Below the pieces are notes generated by a model. It did not search any database, was not told the origin of the DNA, and saw only the letters and a list, made by a program, of their open reading frames with translations. Below, in pieces: positions 6,713-13,999 of a stretch of DNA of 17,329 bases. How positions within the stretch are numbered: position 1 is the stretch's first letter; each line of letters begins with the position of its first letter. Position numbers and translations under genes: made by a program. The stretch covers positions 1-17,329 of the forward strand of contig CAZQEU010000032.1 of assembly GCA_964592335.1 (NCBI GenBank), read 5' to 3'. This DNA is from CAZKUB01 sp964592335. GTDB taxonomy: Archaea; Thermoplasmatota; E2; DHVEG-1.

Positions 6713-7585
6713 ATGTCAATTACAGCATCAATTAAAAGAGATTTTTTAGAAAAACTTGCAAAAGAAAACAAACGAGCAGATGGAAGGAAATTCGATGAAT
6801 TCAGAGATATAGAAATCGAAGTAGGGCTTATTTCAAAAGCGGAAGGATCTGCAAGAGTAAAAATAGGAAATACCCAAGTACTAGCAGGAATTAAAATGGA
6901 TGTAGGTGAACCTTACCCAGACACACCAGATTCTGGTGTAATGACCACCGCAGCAGAGCTTATCCCTATGGCATCACCTGATTTTGAAGCAGGACCACCA
7001 AGAGAAAACGCAATTGAGCTTGCCCGTGTTGTAGACCGTGGGATAAGGGAATCAGAGATAATTGACGTAGAAAAACTATGTATAGAGCCAGAGGAAAAAG
7101 TATGGATAGTATTCATTGACCTCCATGTACTTGACTATGATGGAAACCTCTTTGATGCAGCATCTCTTGCAGCACTTGCAGCTTTAATGACTGCTGAGAT
7201 TCCTATAGGTCGGCTAGACGAAGAATACAGAGCAAAATTCGTAAAAGACAGACTTATACAAATATATGCAATCCCTGGTGTAGATGAAGCAATCATTAAA
7301 AAGGAAGACAGCAAGTTAGATCTTAAGTTTTTTTTAAAAGAACCACCAATATCATGCACATCAATTAAATTCAATGATGTAATAACAATAGATCCATCAC
7401 TTGATGAAGAAGAAATCGCTGAGGCAAGACTAACAGTTGCAACAGATGAAAAAGGCGATATTCGTGCTATGCAAAAAGGTTTAAATGGTAGTTTTACAGT
7501 AGAAGAGATTAAAAAAGTTATTAAATCATCAGTAGATAACGGCAAGAAAATCCGGAAACAATTATATAAAAGTGTGGGAAAATAA
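6713..7585 (+). CDS. rrp42: Exosome non-catalytic subunit Rrp42 (RNase PH fold)
   Basis: 290 aa from the chosen start. Rrp42 pairs with Rrp41 to build the hexameric ring; it helps bind RNA but lacks its own catalytic acid set. I choose ATG 6713 over an upstream in-frame ATG at 6686 for two reasons. GGGAGGT (6699-6705) is ideally spaced for 6713, and MSITASIKRDFLEKLAKENK matches the family's N-terminus. The upstream alternative would overlap the end of rrp41 by 26 bp. Family text includes RADGRKFDEFR (21-31) and the stretch from GVMTTAAELIPMASPDFEAG. It ends immediately before the ATG of rpl37ae with no gap. Confidence 0.96.
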   Translation: MSITASIKRDFLEKLAKENKRADGRKFDEFRDIEIEVGLISKAEGSARVKIGNTQVLAGIKMDVGEPYPDTPDSGVMTTAAELIPMASPDFEAGPPRENAIELARVVDRGIRESEIIDVEKLCIEPEEKVWIVFIDLHVLDYDGNLFDAASLAALAALMTAEIPIGRLDEEYRAKFVKDRLIQIYAIPGVDEAIIKKEDSKLDLKFFLKEPPISCTSIKFNDVITIDPSLDEEEIAEARLTVATDEKGDIRAMQKGLNGSFTVEEIKKVIKSSVDNGKKIRKQLYKSVGK

Positions 7586-7927
7586 ATGGCAAAAAGAACA
7601 AAAAAGGTAGGGCCCGTAGGCCGTTTTGGCTCAAGATACGGTGTCCGTGCAAGAACCAGAGTGAGAAACGTTGAACTTACCCAAAAAGCAAAACATGTTT
7701 GTCCCAGCTGTGGACATAAAAAAGTAAAACGAATAAGTACCAGCATATGGCAATGTAAAAAATGCAACATCAAGTTTGCAGGTGGTGCATATGTTCCAAG
7801 AACAGAAGCAGGTCAAAACGTTGAAAAAATGCTTCGTGGTGAAATAGAAGCACCAACAATAAAACCTGAGGAAACTAAAAAAATTGAAGAAAAAGAAGAA
7901 CCTGAACCTGAGGTTGATAAGAAATGA
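7586..7927 (+). CDS. rpl37ae: Ribosomal protein L37Ae (eL43)
   Basis: 113 aa large-subunit protein with a zinc ribbon. The basic N-terminus AKRTKKVGPVGRFGSRYG binds rRNA, and the four zinc ligands are C39, C42, C57 and C60. After about residue 88 there is a charged Glu/Lys/Pro tail ending in DKK, longer than the shortest archaeal versions and probably disordered. The ATG follows the rrp42 stop directly. The last codons overlap rpoP by ATGA (7924-7927), a standard translational-coupling junction. Confidence 0.94.
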   Translation: MAKRTKKVGPVGRFGSRYGVRARTRVRNVELTQKAKHVCPSCGHKKVKRISTSIWQCKKCNIKFAGGAYVPRTEAGQNVEKMLRGEIEAPTIKPEETKKIEEKEEPEPEVDKK

Positions 7928-8064
7928 CCGGTTACAAATGTGGTCTTTGTAAAAAAAGCGTAAAATTTGATGTAAAAAACATTGGAATGCAATGCCCATA
8001 CTGTGGTAGCAAAATATTCTACAAAGAAAGACCAACAGTTGCAAAAAAAATAAAATCAAAATAA
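7924..8064 (+). CDS. rpoP: DNA-directed RNA polymerase subunit P
   Basis: 46 aa, equivalent to eukaryotic Rpb12/Rpc10. It helps hold the RpoB/RpoD/RpoL platform of RNA polymerase and affects promoter opening. The sequence MTGYKCGLCKKSVKFD continues to MQCPYCGSKIFYKERP, with zinc ligands C6, C9, C24 and C27, a complete RpoP. It starts within the rpl37ae stop (ATGA overlap). It is followed after 18 nt, almost all T, by pcc1. Confidence 0.95.
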   Translation: MTGYKCGLCKKSVKFDVKNIGMQCPYCGSKIFYKERPTVAKKIKSK

Positions 8065-8065
8065 A

Positions 8066-8082
8066 TTTTTTTTTAATTTTTT
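8066..8082 (+). terminator. Oligo-T tract between rpoP and pcc1
   Basis: Nine T, two A and six T fill the gap up to the pcc1 ATG. Archaeal RNA polymerase terminates at U-rich stretches without needing a hairpin. This may therefore end, or partly attenuate, transcription of the superoperon before pcc1. Confidence 0.5.
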
Positions 8083-8319
8083 ATGAAAAAAGCTTGTTTT
8101 ACTTTTGAATTTGATACAAATGAAGAAGCAAAAGTAATCGCAGATTCAATTTATCCTGAAATTAAAAAAAGGATTCCAAAAACAAAAGTTGAGACAAAGC
8201 TTTCGGAAAAGAATTTTTCTATCATAATTCATGCAGAGGATCTTAGCTCTCTGCGTGCTGCGATAAACTCATATCTGAGATGGATTAATACTGCTTTAAG
8301 TGTTAAAAAAACAGTTTAA
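8083..8319 (+). CDS. pcc1: KEOPS complex subunit Pcc1
   Basis: 78 aa. Pcc1 forms the dimer at the centre of the KEOPS complex (Kae1, Bud32, Cgi121, Pcc1), which makes the universal t6A37 modification of ANN-decoding tRNAs. The family signature is SLRAAINSYLRWI (55-67) after a beta-alpha-beta-beta core, and the length is typical. No Shine-Dalgarno is visible: the ATG sits right after a T-rich run, so initiation may be coupled or leaderless. Its stop overlaps the purA stop by 4 bp (TTTAAA palindrome, 8315-8320), so the two genes converge tail to tail. Confidence 0.9.
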   Translation: MKKACFTFEFDTNEEAKVIADSIYPEIKKRIPKTKVETKLSEKNFSIIIHAEDLSSLRAAINSYLRWINTALSVKKTV

Positions 8320-9581
8320 ACCTCGATTGTTTCAGCTCTACCGGGACCAATTGAAACAAGAGAGACTGTTGTTTTTGTTTCTTTTTCAATGAATTTAATG
8401 TATTCTTGTGCAGTCTTTGGTAAATCTGAAATAGATTTTGAATCTGTATCAATTTTTTCCCAACCATTGAATTCTTTATATATTGGCTTGCATTTTTCAA
8501 CATCATAGATATTTGCTGGGAAATAATCTATTTTTTTACCATTAAGGCTATAGTTTGTACAAACCTTGATTTTATCTAGGCCATTTAGTACATCTAGTTT
8601 TGTAAGAGCAATTTGTGTTACACCTGATATCATACATGAGTGTTTTACAACTACTAAATCAAGCCATCCGCATCTGCGTGGTCTGCTTGTTGTTGTTCCA
8701 AACTCATGGCCTTTTTGCTGCAGGTGTTGTCCATCTTTATCAAATAGCTCTGTTGGTAGAGGTCCTTCACCAACACGTGTGGTATATGCTTTTACAATCC
8801 CTATTATATCATCTAATCTTTTAGGGCTGACACCTGTTCCAATACTTGTTCCACCTGCTATTGTATGAGATGATGTTGTAAATGGATATGTTCCAAAATC
8901 AACATCTAGCATGGTTCCTTGTGCACCTTCAAAAAGAATGTTTTTACCCGTTTCAATTGCTTTATTCAGCTCTATTTGAGTATTTGTAATATAATTTTTT
9001 AATGATTTACCAAAACCAAGGTATTCTTCCATTATTTCTTTTTTATCAAGCTTTTCTTTTATATTGTAGAGATCGTAGAGTTTTTGTTTAATCGGCAATA
9101 TTAAATCAAGTCTTTTTTCAAGACTTTCTTTATTTGTCAGATCAATAGCTCTGATACCATTTCTTGCAATTTTATCTGAGTAACATGGGCCTATTCCTCT
9201 TTTTGTTGTACCTATTTTTTTGTCTTTTAGATATTTTTCTTCTGCACCATCTAAGATTTTGTGATAGGGCATAATAATATTTGTTCTATTGCTTATCAAA
9301 AGTTTTGGTTTTATATCTCTATTGATGAGTTCCTTTATTTCATTAGTTAGTACTTCTGGGTCTAATACCACACCATTTCCAATTACACCTGTTTTACCTT
9401 GTATCACACCTGATGGAGTGACATGTAGTTTGTAGACTTCATTTCCTACTTTTATTGTATGACCCGCGTTGTTTCCGCCTTGGAAACGTACAACATAATC
9501 AGCATTTTTAGAGTAATAATCAACGACTTTTCCTTTTCCTTCATCTCCCCATTGGGTACCAATAACTAGGTTAACTGACAT
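8316..9581 (-). CDS. purA: Adenylosuccinate synthetase
   Basis: 421 aa. It joins IMP and aspartate with GTP hydrolysis, the first committed step to AMP. GTQWGDEGKGK (8-18) is the GTP-binding loop with catalytic D13, and H41 in NNAGHT is the second catalytic residue. IGPCYSDK (130-137), FEGAQGTMLD (217-226), GTTTSRPRRCGW (295-306) and TKLD (327-330) are the other core motifs. The length is the full bacterial/eukaryotic size; many archaeal PurA proteins are about 80 residues shorter. The usual Gly before the Arg cluster (TTGR in E. coli) is Ser299 here. The ATG at 9581 gives the normal family start. It is probably monocistronic. Confidence 0.97.
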   Translation of the reverse strand: MSVNLVIGTQWGDEGKGKVVDYYSKNADYVVRFQGGNNAGHTIKVGNEVYKLHVTPSGVIQGKTGVIGNGVVLDPEVLTNEIKELINRDIKPKLLISNRTNIIMPYHKILDGAEEKYLKDKKIGTTKRGIGPCYSDKIARNGIRAIDLTNKESLEKRLDLILPIKQKLYDLYNIKEKLDKKEIMEEYLGFGKSLKNYITNTQIELNKAIETGKNILFEGAQGTMLDVDFGTYPFTTSSHTIAGGTSIGTGVSPKRLDDIIGIVKAYTTRVGEGPLPTELFDKDGQHLQQKGHEFGTTTSRPRRCGWLDLVVVKHSCMISGVTQIALTKLDVLNGLDKIKVCTNYSLNGKKIDYFPANIYDVEKCKPIYKEFNGWEKIDTDSKSISDLPKTAQEYIKFIEKETKTTVSLVSIGPGRAETIEV

Positions 9582-9616
9582 CTGTTATTCACTTAACTGG
9601 CATAATAGAAGATATA

Positions 9617-9638
9617 GATAAATATAATGTATAAAAAG
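9617..9638. promoter_or_regulatory. TATA-like elements for divergent purA and M50 protease genes
   Basis: On the minus strand ATTATATTTAT (about 9630-9618) lies some 40 bp before the purA ATG. On the plus strand TGTATAAAAAG (9629-9639) lies about 50 bp before the protease ATG. Both distances fit archaeal promoters with short leaders. Neither gene has a clear Shine-Dalgarno. The assignment is by consensus and spacing only. Confidence 0.4.
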
Positions 9639-9685
9639 AAATCAAACGAAGGTTTTATTAAACAAACCCTGTATTGGGCAGCAAA

Positions 9686-10819
9686 ATGACTGATTCATAT
9701 ACGTGGAGCCCTTTTAAAAATACAACTAATGCAACAGGTTTAGATATTGAGCTTCTTAAAAAAGAAGTTGCTCAGCGTTTTCCTTTTTATGATATGAAAT
9801 ACAATGCTAAAACAGCAGCGTTTTTCTGTAGAATAGACCAGGGTTTATTAGATAAAAAGTTTGATGATTTAAGGATAGTGCTTTCTAAAAAAGGTTACAT
9901 TCCGATGATTAGATATGAAAAAGGTGAGCATGTAATTTATGTTATTAAAAAACCAAAGGTTAAAAAAAGACCTGTTTGGATAAATATAGTTCTTCTGATA
10001 GCCACAGCTATTACAACAACAGTAGCAGGTTCCATTCAATGGGTTAGTATATACAATGCAACATGGAGCGATGTAATTAATCCAAGCTATCTTTTAGACG
10101 GTTTTCTTTATTTTTCGATACCTCTTTTATCTATACTTGGCATACATGAAATGGGACATTATTTTACATCAAAAAAACATAATCTAGATACATCACTGCC
10201 TTATTTTATACCATTACCGCCTCCATTTATACTTGGAACATTTGGTGCATTGATTTCTACAAGAGAGCCTATACCTGATAGAAAAACACTTTTGGATGTT
10301 GGAATATCAGGCCCCATCTGTGGTTTTCTAGTAGCAATACCCGTCTGTCTGATTGGATTATTTTTAATGCAACAAAATCCAATAATTCCAACAGAAATCA
10401 ATTCAGATGCAACATTTACTATAACATTTCCATTGTTATTACAAGGCCTGAGTAACTTTTTTTCAATAGATACCAGTGCTATACTTCATCCAACACTTTT
10501 TGCAGGATGGGTAGGTCTATTTTTAACAGCAGTAAATCTAATGCCTGTAGGTCAACTTGATGGTGGACATGTTGCAAGAGCACTTCTTAAAGAAAAAAGC
10601 AAATATGCAGGATGGATAGTAATAGCAGCAATTCTTGTGTTAGGATTTTTTTATACAGGCTGGCTAATGCTGGCATTCATAATACTGTTTTTAATAGGAA
10701 CTCAACATAATCCTCCTTTAAATGAATTTTCACCGCTTGATACTAAAAGAAAAATATTAGGAATTATAGCTTTTGTAATTTTCATATTATGTTTTGCCCC
10801 TATCCCTTTTTCTGTATGA
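9686..10819 (+). CDS. Site-2-protease family membrane metalloprotease (M50, EGY-like)
   Basis: 377 aa from ATG 9686; a TTG four codons upstream (9674) is possible but less likely. A soluble N-terminal domain of about 95 residues is followed by roughly seven membrane segments. The zinc site is HEMGH (H154, E155, H158) in the second helix, with the third ligand D292 in NLMPVGQLDGGH (284-295), so the enzyme looks active. The long segment IPLPPPFILGTFGALISTRE (175-194) recalls plant EGY and related archaeal intramembrane proteases. Such enzymes cut transmembrane substrates, but the substrate here is unknown. It may be a monocistron: the next gene on the strand starts 67 bp on, with its own Shine-Dalgarno. 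Confidence 0.88.
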   Translation: MTDSYTWSPFKNTTNATGLDIELLKKEVAQRFPFYDMKYNAKTAAFFCRIDQGLLDKKFDDLRIVLSKKGYIPMIRYEKGEHVIYVIKKPKVKKRPVWINIVLLIATAITTTVAGSIQWVSIYNATWSDVINPSYLLDGFLYFSIPLLSILGIHEMGHYFTSKKHNLDTSLPYFIPLPPPFILGTFGALISTREPIPDRKTLLDVGISGPICGFLVAIPVCLIGLFLMQQNPIIPTEINSDATFTITFPLLLQGLSNFFSIDTSAILHPTLFAGWVGLFLTAVNLMPVGQLDGGHVARALLKEKSKYAGWIVIAAILVLGFFYTGWLMLAFIILFLIGTQHNPPLNEFSPLDTKRKILGIIAFVIFILCFAPIPFSV

Positions 10820-10886
10820 ATATATTGTAAAACGTAATCATTTAATACATGCATAATGATACTAAAAAGGAGGAGAAAAGTAGATA

Positions 10887-11111
10887 ATGAAAACATATCT
10901 TACTATAACATTTAACAGTGAGGGAAGTAGTCCATCAGATGTAAAAAATCAACTTATGAACCTTGGATTTAAAGCTGCAAAAGGCAGCTATGATTTTTTA
11001 TATGAATGGGATGAAGAAGAAGTAACAGTTGAGGATCTTGTTTGGTTTGCAGATAAAGTACATGCCACTCTAAAAGAATATAATGTTCTTTTCTCAATAG
11101 AAACCATTTAA
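10887..11111 (+). CDS. Conserved hypothetical protein, 74 aa
   Basis: I do not recognise a named family. The predicted order is beta (2-9), helix (16-26), beta (36-44), helix (48-65), beta (67-73), the pattern of a ferredoxin-like or small RNA-binding-like fold. Notable text is LGFKAAKGSYDFLYEWDEEE (27-46). Similar short archaeal proteins exist as far as I recall. A very good Shine-Dalgarno (AAGGAGGAG, about 10867-10875) and a balanced composition make this a real gene. It ends 6 bp from the convergent trmJ stop and has no tightly linked partner. Confidence 0.75.
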   Translation: MKTYLTITFNSEGSSPSDVKNQLMNLGFKAAKGSYDFLYEWDEEEVTVEDLVWFADKVHATLKEYNVLFSIETI

Positions 11112-11117
11112 AAAAGT

Positions 11118-11816
11118 TTATTTTTTCATTTTATTCAACGCTTTACTTAAAACACCCATAAGTGTGTGATACTCCCATTTAGAAGGAATGGCTCTACCTA
11201 TGAGTCTTTTAAACATTATCTCTGTTTTTTCTTTTTTATAAGCAGGATAATTTATTTCTTTTAGAATTTGTGAAAAAAAACAATGTAGTTTTTCTTTTTC
11301 AATTTTGTCGATTATTCTTCTTTCAGATCGGATGTTTTTTTTAGCATACAAAGAATATAAAACAATACATGCTGCATGTGAGAGATTCAGGGAAAGATAA
11401 TTTTTGCTTGTTGGAATGTTTATCATCATATCGCAAACAGCTATTTCCTCGTTTAGTAGGCCTATATCTTCTCTTCCAAAGATAAGGCCTATCTTACCTT
11501 CTGTTTCAAAGATTTTATTGGAGAATTCATCAAGTTCTACTGCGTTTCTAAGATGTCTTTTATCATTGCTACTTTCAATAGAAGAGGTTGCTACGAGAAA
11601 ATCCATTTTTTCAACCGCTTTTTCAAATGATGTAAAATGTTTTGAATTATCCAGTATAGATTTGGCATGCATGGCTCTTGCATAGCATTCATCATCAAGT
11701 TTGCAGGGTTTTACAAGAAACAGGTTTTTGAAATCAAAATTTGCCATAGAGCGAGCTATAGCACCAACATTACCACTATATTTGGGTTCAACTAAAATAA
11801 TATAAAAATCTGGAAT
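11118..11816 (-). CDS. trmJ: TrmJ-type tRNA 2'-O-methyltransferase (SPOUT family), ATT start
   Basis: 232 aa if translation starts at ATT 11816-11814. SPOUT (TrmH/TrmJ) enzymes use SAM to methylate ribose; archaeal TrmJ acts on C32 of tRNA. Motif 1 is LVEPKYSGNVGAIARSM (8-24), motif 2 FGREDIGL (113-120), motif 3 IPTSKNYLSLNLSHA (134-148), the SAM-binding knot. The C-terminal RAIPSKWEYHTLMGVL is also typical. Starting at the first ATG (11747) would remove motif 1. Upstream of motif 1 the frame meets TAG (11819-11817) with no ATG, GTG or TTG in between. ATT is preceded by GAGGTGA with 7-nt spacing and gives the normal family start IPDFYIILVEP. It is the last gene of the rpl40e-proS operon. Confidence 0.88.
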   Translation of the reverse strand: MPDFYIILVEPKYSGNVGAIARSMANFDFKNLFLVKPCKLDDECYARAMHAKSILDNSKHFTSFEKAVEKMDFLVATSSIESSNDKRHLRNAVELDEFSNKIFETEGKIGLIFGREDIGLLNEEIAVCDMMINIPTSKNYLSLNLSHAACIVLYSLYAKKNIRSERRIIDKIEKEKLHCFFSQILKEINYPAYKKEKTEIMFKRLIGRAIPSKWEYHTLMGVLSKALNKMKK

Positions 11817-11823
11817 CTATAAC

Positions 11824-11830
11824 TCACCTC
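11824..11830 (-). promoter_or_regulatory. Shine-Dalgarno GAGGTGA that decides the trmJ ATT start
   Basis: It is identical in sequence and spacing (7 nt) to the site before the two-helix membrane gene just upstream in the same operon. It lies between that gene's stop (11841) and the trmJ coding text, so ribosomes loaded here can only start at or near ATT 11816. Confidence 0.75.
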
Positions 11831-11840
11831 TTAACAGGTT

Positions 11841-12218
11841 TTATTTGATTTTTAGTTCTTTTTCTTTTTGTTTAAGCATCTCTTTGTATTTACTCGGCAG
11901 ATGTTTTACCTTAAGTTTTACTTGAAGGTGTTTTTTTAGAAACTCTGATCTTTTATTTGTTTCAAGTTCTTTTAGTACAAATTTACGGTTTATAATATAT
12001 GTATAAAGGTAGTAGACTCCAAACCATGAAAATACTACAAGGCCTAGTATTAATATGTAGATATTCCAGTCTCCTAAGTTATTTATAAAATCTAGTCCAA
12101 ATCCTTCTAATGCATAGTAACTAGCGCCAATAAAAAGGGGTATCGCACCTAGTATTGTAAATATGATGCTTAGTATTAGTTTATATTCTCTTAGAAAACT
12201 TGTTATTTTTCCACTCAT
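11841..12218 (-). CDS. Two-helix membrane protein of unknown function
   Basis: 125 aa. Two hydrophobic segments (about 13-36 and 50-76) are followed by a strongly basic, Lys/Glu-rich cytoplasmic tail (77-125) likely to be helical or coiled coil. It may belong to the small Thermoplasma-associated DUF3198 group; this is a guess from length and layout. The ATG at 12218 follows GAGGTGA (12232-12226), which directly overlaps the end of proS, so translation is coupled. It sits between proS and trmJ, in a translation operon, without an obvious reason. The basic tail could touch RNA or ribosomes near the membrane, but that is speculation. Confidence 0.75.
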   Translation of the reverse strand: MSGKITSFLREYKLILSIIFTILGAIPLFIGASYYALEGFGLDFINNLGDWNIYILILGLVVFSWFGVYYLYTYIINRKFVLKELETNKRSEFLKKHLQVKLKVKHLPSKYKEMLKQKEKELKIK

Positions 12219-12233
12219 ATTTTTTTCACCTCA

Positions 12234-13652
12234 TTAATATGATTTTGCGTATCTCATCCAAGTCTTACCGGGTTTTTTACAAACAGGGCAAGTTTGGTCG
12301 CATTTATTGTTTTCTATTGGTTCCCCTAATGTGTTTCCATCTAAAATATTTTCTATTTCTAAAGCACAATCTTCATTGCCGCACCATGGTAGTTCAACTA
12401 TCCCTTCAAGTTTTTTTGCTTCATCAATGGTTTTTACTCTATGTATGTTTTCGTCAAGTATTTTTTTTGCGTTTTCATATAATTTTTTAGAAATATCATT
12501 TAGTTCGTCTTTGATGTTTTCAACAGCTGAATCTTGTGGAACCGGTTTTTTCTCTGAGTTGTCTCTTCTTACAAGCATTATTTTTTTGTTTTTAAGGTCT
12601 CTTGGACCTATTTCAACACGTATGGGTACTCCTTTTAGTTCCCATTCATAGTATTTTTTTCCAGGTGTAAGATCTCTATTATCGAAATGGACTTTTAATC
12701 CTTGTTTTTTTAGTTTTTCATATAGTTTTGTACATGCATCAATTACTGGTTTTTCTTTTCCCTTAAATATTATTGGTATTATCACAACTTGGTTTGGTGC
12801 TACTTCTGGCGGCATTATAAGTCCTTTGTTGTCACCATGAACACCTATGAGTGCACCTAGTATTCTTTCGCTCATACCATATGTTGTTTGATGGCAGAAC
12901 TTGTGTTTTCCTTCTTCTGTTTCATATTTTATTTCGTATGGTTTTGCAAAATTGTCTTTATACTGATGAATTGATCCGAGTTGAAGTGTTCTCATCGAGG
13001 GCATTAGTACATCAAGGCTGATTGTATAATATGCTCCTGCGAATTTATCCCATTCTGGTCTTTTACAAAAAATAAATGGCAGACATAATTTTTTAAATAA
13101 GTTTTTTGCAATTTCTTTGTCTTCTTTTATTTGTTTTTCAGCGTCTTCAAAGTCAGCATGACATGTGTGTGCTTCAAAGAAATGGATTTCTCTTACTCTT
13201 ATAAATGCACGTGTTTGTTTGGTTTCATATCTAAATGTGTTTACGATTTGAAAGGTTTTAAGCGGAAGGTCTGCATGTGAGCGTACCCATAGTGAAAACA
13301 TTGGATACATAGCCGTCTCAGAGGTAGGGCGCAGTAGCCATTTTTCTTCTAGTTTATTTAATCCTGCATGTGTAATCCAGTATACTTCTGCTCCGAATCC
13401 TTCGATGTGTTCTTCTTCTTTTTTAAAAGCTGATTCAGGTATTAGAAGTGGAAAGTTTACTTCTTGGTGATTTGTGTTTTTCATCTCATCTTTTATAAGA
13501 GAATCTACATGGCTCATAAGGGTCCAGCCATAGGGTCTCCAGACGTTCATTCCTTTTATCGGGTATCTTTTGTCACATAGATCTGCTAGTTCTACTATTT
13601 CGTTGTACCACTCGTTGAAATCCTCTGTTTTTTTTACTTTTGTTTCTGGCAT
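12234..13652 (-). CDS. proS: Prolyl-tRNA synthetase (archaeal/eukaryotic type)
   Basis: 472 aa from ATG 13652. An in-frame TTG six codons upstream is rejected because MPETKVKKTEDFNEWYN fits the family start. It charges tRNA-Pro with proline. This is a class II enzyme: RPTSE loop (108-112), motif 2 around FRYETKQTRAFIRVREIHFF (140-159), motif 3 around ALIGVHGDNKG (267-277). There is an anticodon-binding domain at about 285-400 and a C-terminal zinc domain with C424, C429, C455 and C458 ending in a terminal Tyr, diagnostic of the archaeal/eukaryotic ProRS type. It lacks the bacterial insertion editing domain. It is second gene of the rpl40e operon and overlaps the next gene's ribosome binding site. 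Confidence 0.97.
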   Translation of the reverse strand: MPETKVKKTEDFNEWYNEIVELADLCDKRYPIKGMNVWRPYGWTLMSHVDSLIKDEMKNTNHQEVNFPLLIPESAFKKEEEHIEGFGAEVYWITHAGLNKLEEKWLLRPTSETAMYPMFSLWVRSHADLPLKTFQIVNTFRYETKQTRAFIRVREIHFFEAHTCHADFEDAEKQIKEDKEIAKNLFKKLCLPFIFCKRPEWDKFAGAYYTISLDVLMPSMRTLQLGSIHQYKDNFAKPYEIKYETEEGKHKFCHQTTYGMSERILGALIGVHGDNKGLIMPPEVAPNQVVIIPIIFKGKEKPVIDACTKLYEKLKKQGLKVHFDNRDLTPGKKYYEWELKGVPIRVEIGPRDLKNKKIMLVRRDNSEKKPVPQDSAVENIKDELNDISKKLYENAKKILDENIHRVKTIDEAKKLEGIVELPWCGNEDCALEIENILDGNTLGEPIENNKCDQTCPVCKKPGKTWMRYAKSY

Positions 13653-13725
13653 AAAGTATACAACCTGCAAATCAAAAAAGAAAAAATGCTATTAAATATG
13701 ACGGTCTTTTCAAAAAAAGAGTTAT

Positions 13726-13875
13726 TTATACGCCTCTTCCTTCTTTTGCTTTTACTCTTAGTTCTTTTGATCTGCATCTTCTGCATCTTTCTGCTTTTGC
13801 CGCGTTGATACATCCGCATCTCATACATACTTGTTTTTTTAATGTTCGTGCTTCTGCTTCTGGAAACCTTGCCAT
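13726..13875 (-). CDS. rpl40e: Ribosomal protein L40e
   Basis: 49 aa. Reading the minus strand from ATG 13875 gives MARFPEAEARTLKKQVCMRC, then a Cys/Arg-rich core and a basic end RVKAKEGRGV with TAA at 13728-13726. The zinc ligands are C17, C20, C31 and C34. This is the free archaeal form of L40e, which in eukaryotes is fused to ubiquitin. GGCGGT at 13886-13891 is a fair Shine-Dalgarno, and an AT-rich TATA-like stretch lies at about 13911-13928. It is first gene of the rpl40e-proS-membrane protein-trmJ operon. Confidence 0.93.
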   Translation of the reverse strand: MARFPEAEARTLKKQVCMRCGCINAAKAERCRRCRSKELRVKAKEGRGV

Positions 13876-13910
13876 AAGATATACCGCCTTTATTTACTGA
13901 TGGGAATAAA

Positions 13911-13928
13911 GATATATTATTTAAACAT
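13911..13928 (-). promoter_or_regulatory. TATA-like region of the rpl40e-proS operon
   Basis: The minus-strand text TTTAAATAATATATC lies 35-53 bp before the L40e start. A transcription start near 13896 would leave a short leader with the Shine-Dalgarno at 13886-13891. Confidence 0.4.
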
Positions 13929-13966
13929 AGTGCAATCAGAGGATGTATGTTTTTTAAGAATTATAG

Positions 13967-13974
13967 AAATATAC
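13967..13974 (+). promoter_or_regulatory. TATA-like box for the zinc-ribbon membrane gene at 14000
   Basis: AAATATAC is centred about 30 bp before ATG 14000. The transcript would therefore begin at or a few bases before the start codon. With no Shine-Dalgarno visible, this suggests a leaderless mRNA. Confidence 0.4.
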
Positions 13975-13999
13975 TTAACCTAAAACTTATATCAACCCT

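Noticed and set aside
7135..7773. Long minus-strand open frame across rrp42 and rpl37ae
   Set aside because: It is antisense to two well-conserved genes; Ser/Phe/Leu-rich shadow text with no motif.
9674..9685. TTG start for the M50 protease
   Set aside because: An ATG lies four codons later, and neither has a Shine-Dalgarno; ATG is the safer choice.
10887..11111. Elongation factor 1-beta as identity of the 74-residue protein
   Set aside because: Size and predicted fold are roughly similar, but archaeal EF-1 beta is longer and its typical C-terminal text is absent.
13653..13670. TTG start six codons upstream for proS
   Set aside because: The ATG at 13652 gives the family N-terminus, and nothing supports the extension.
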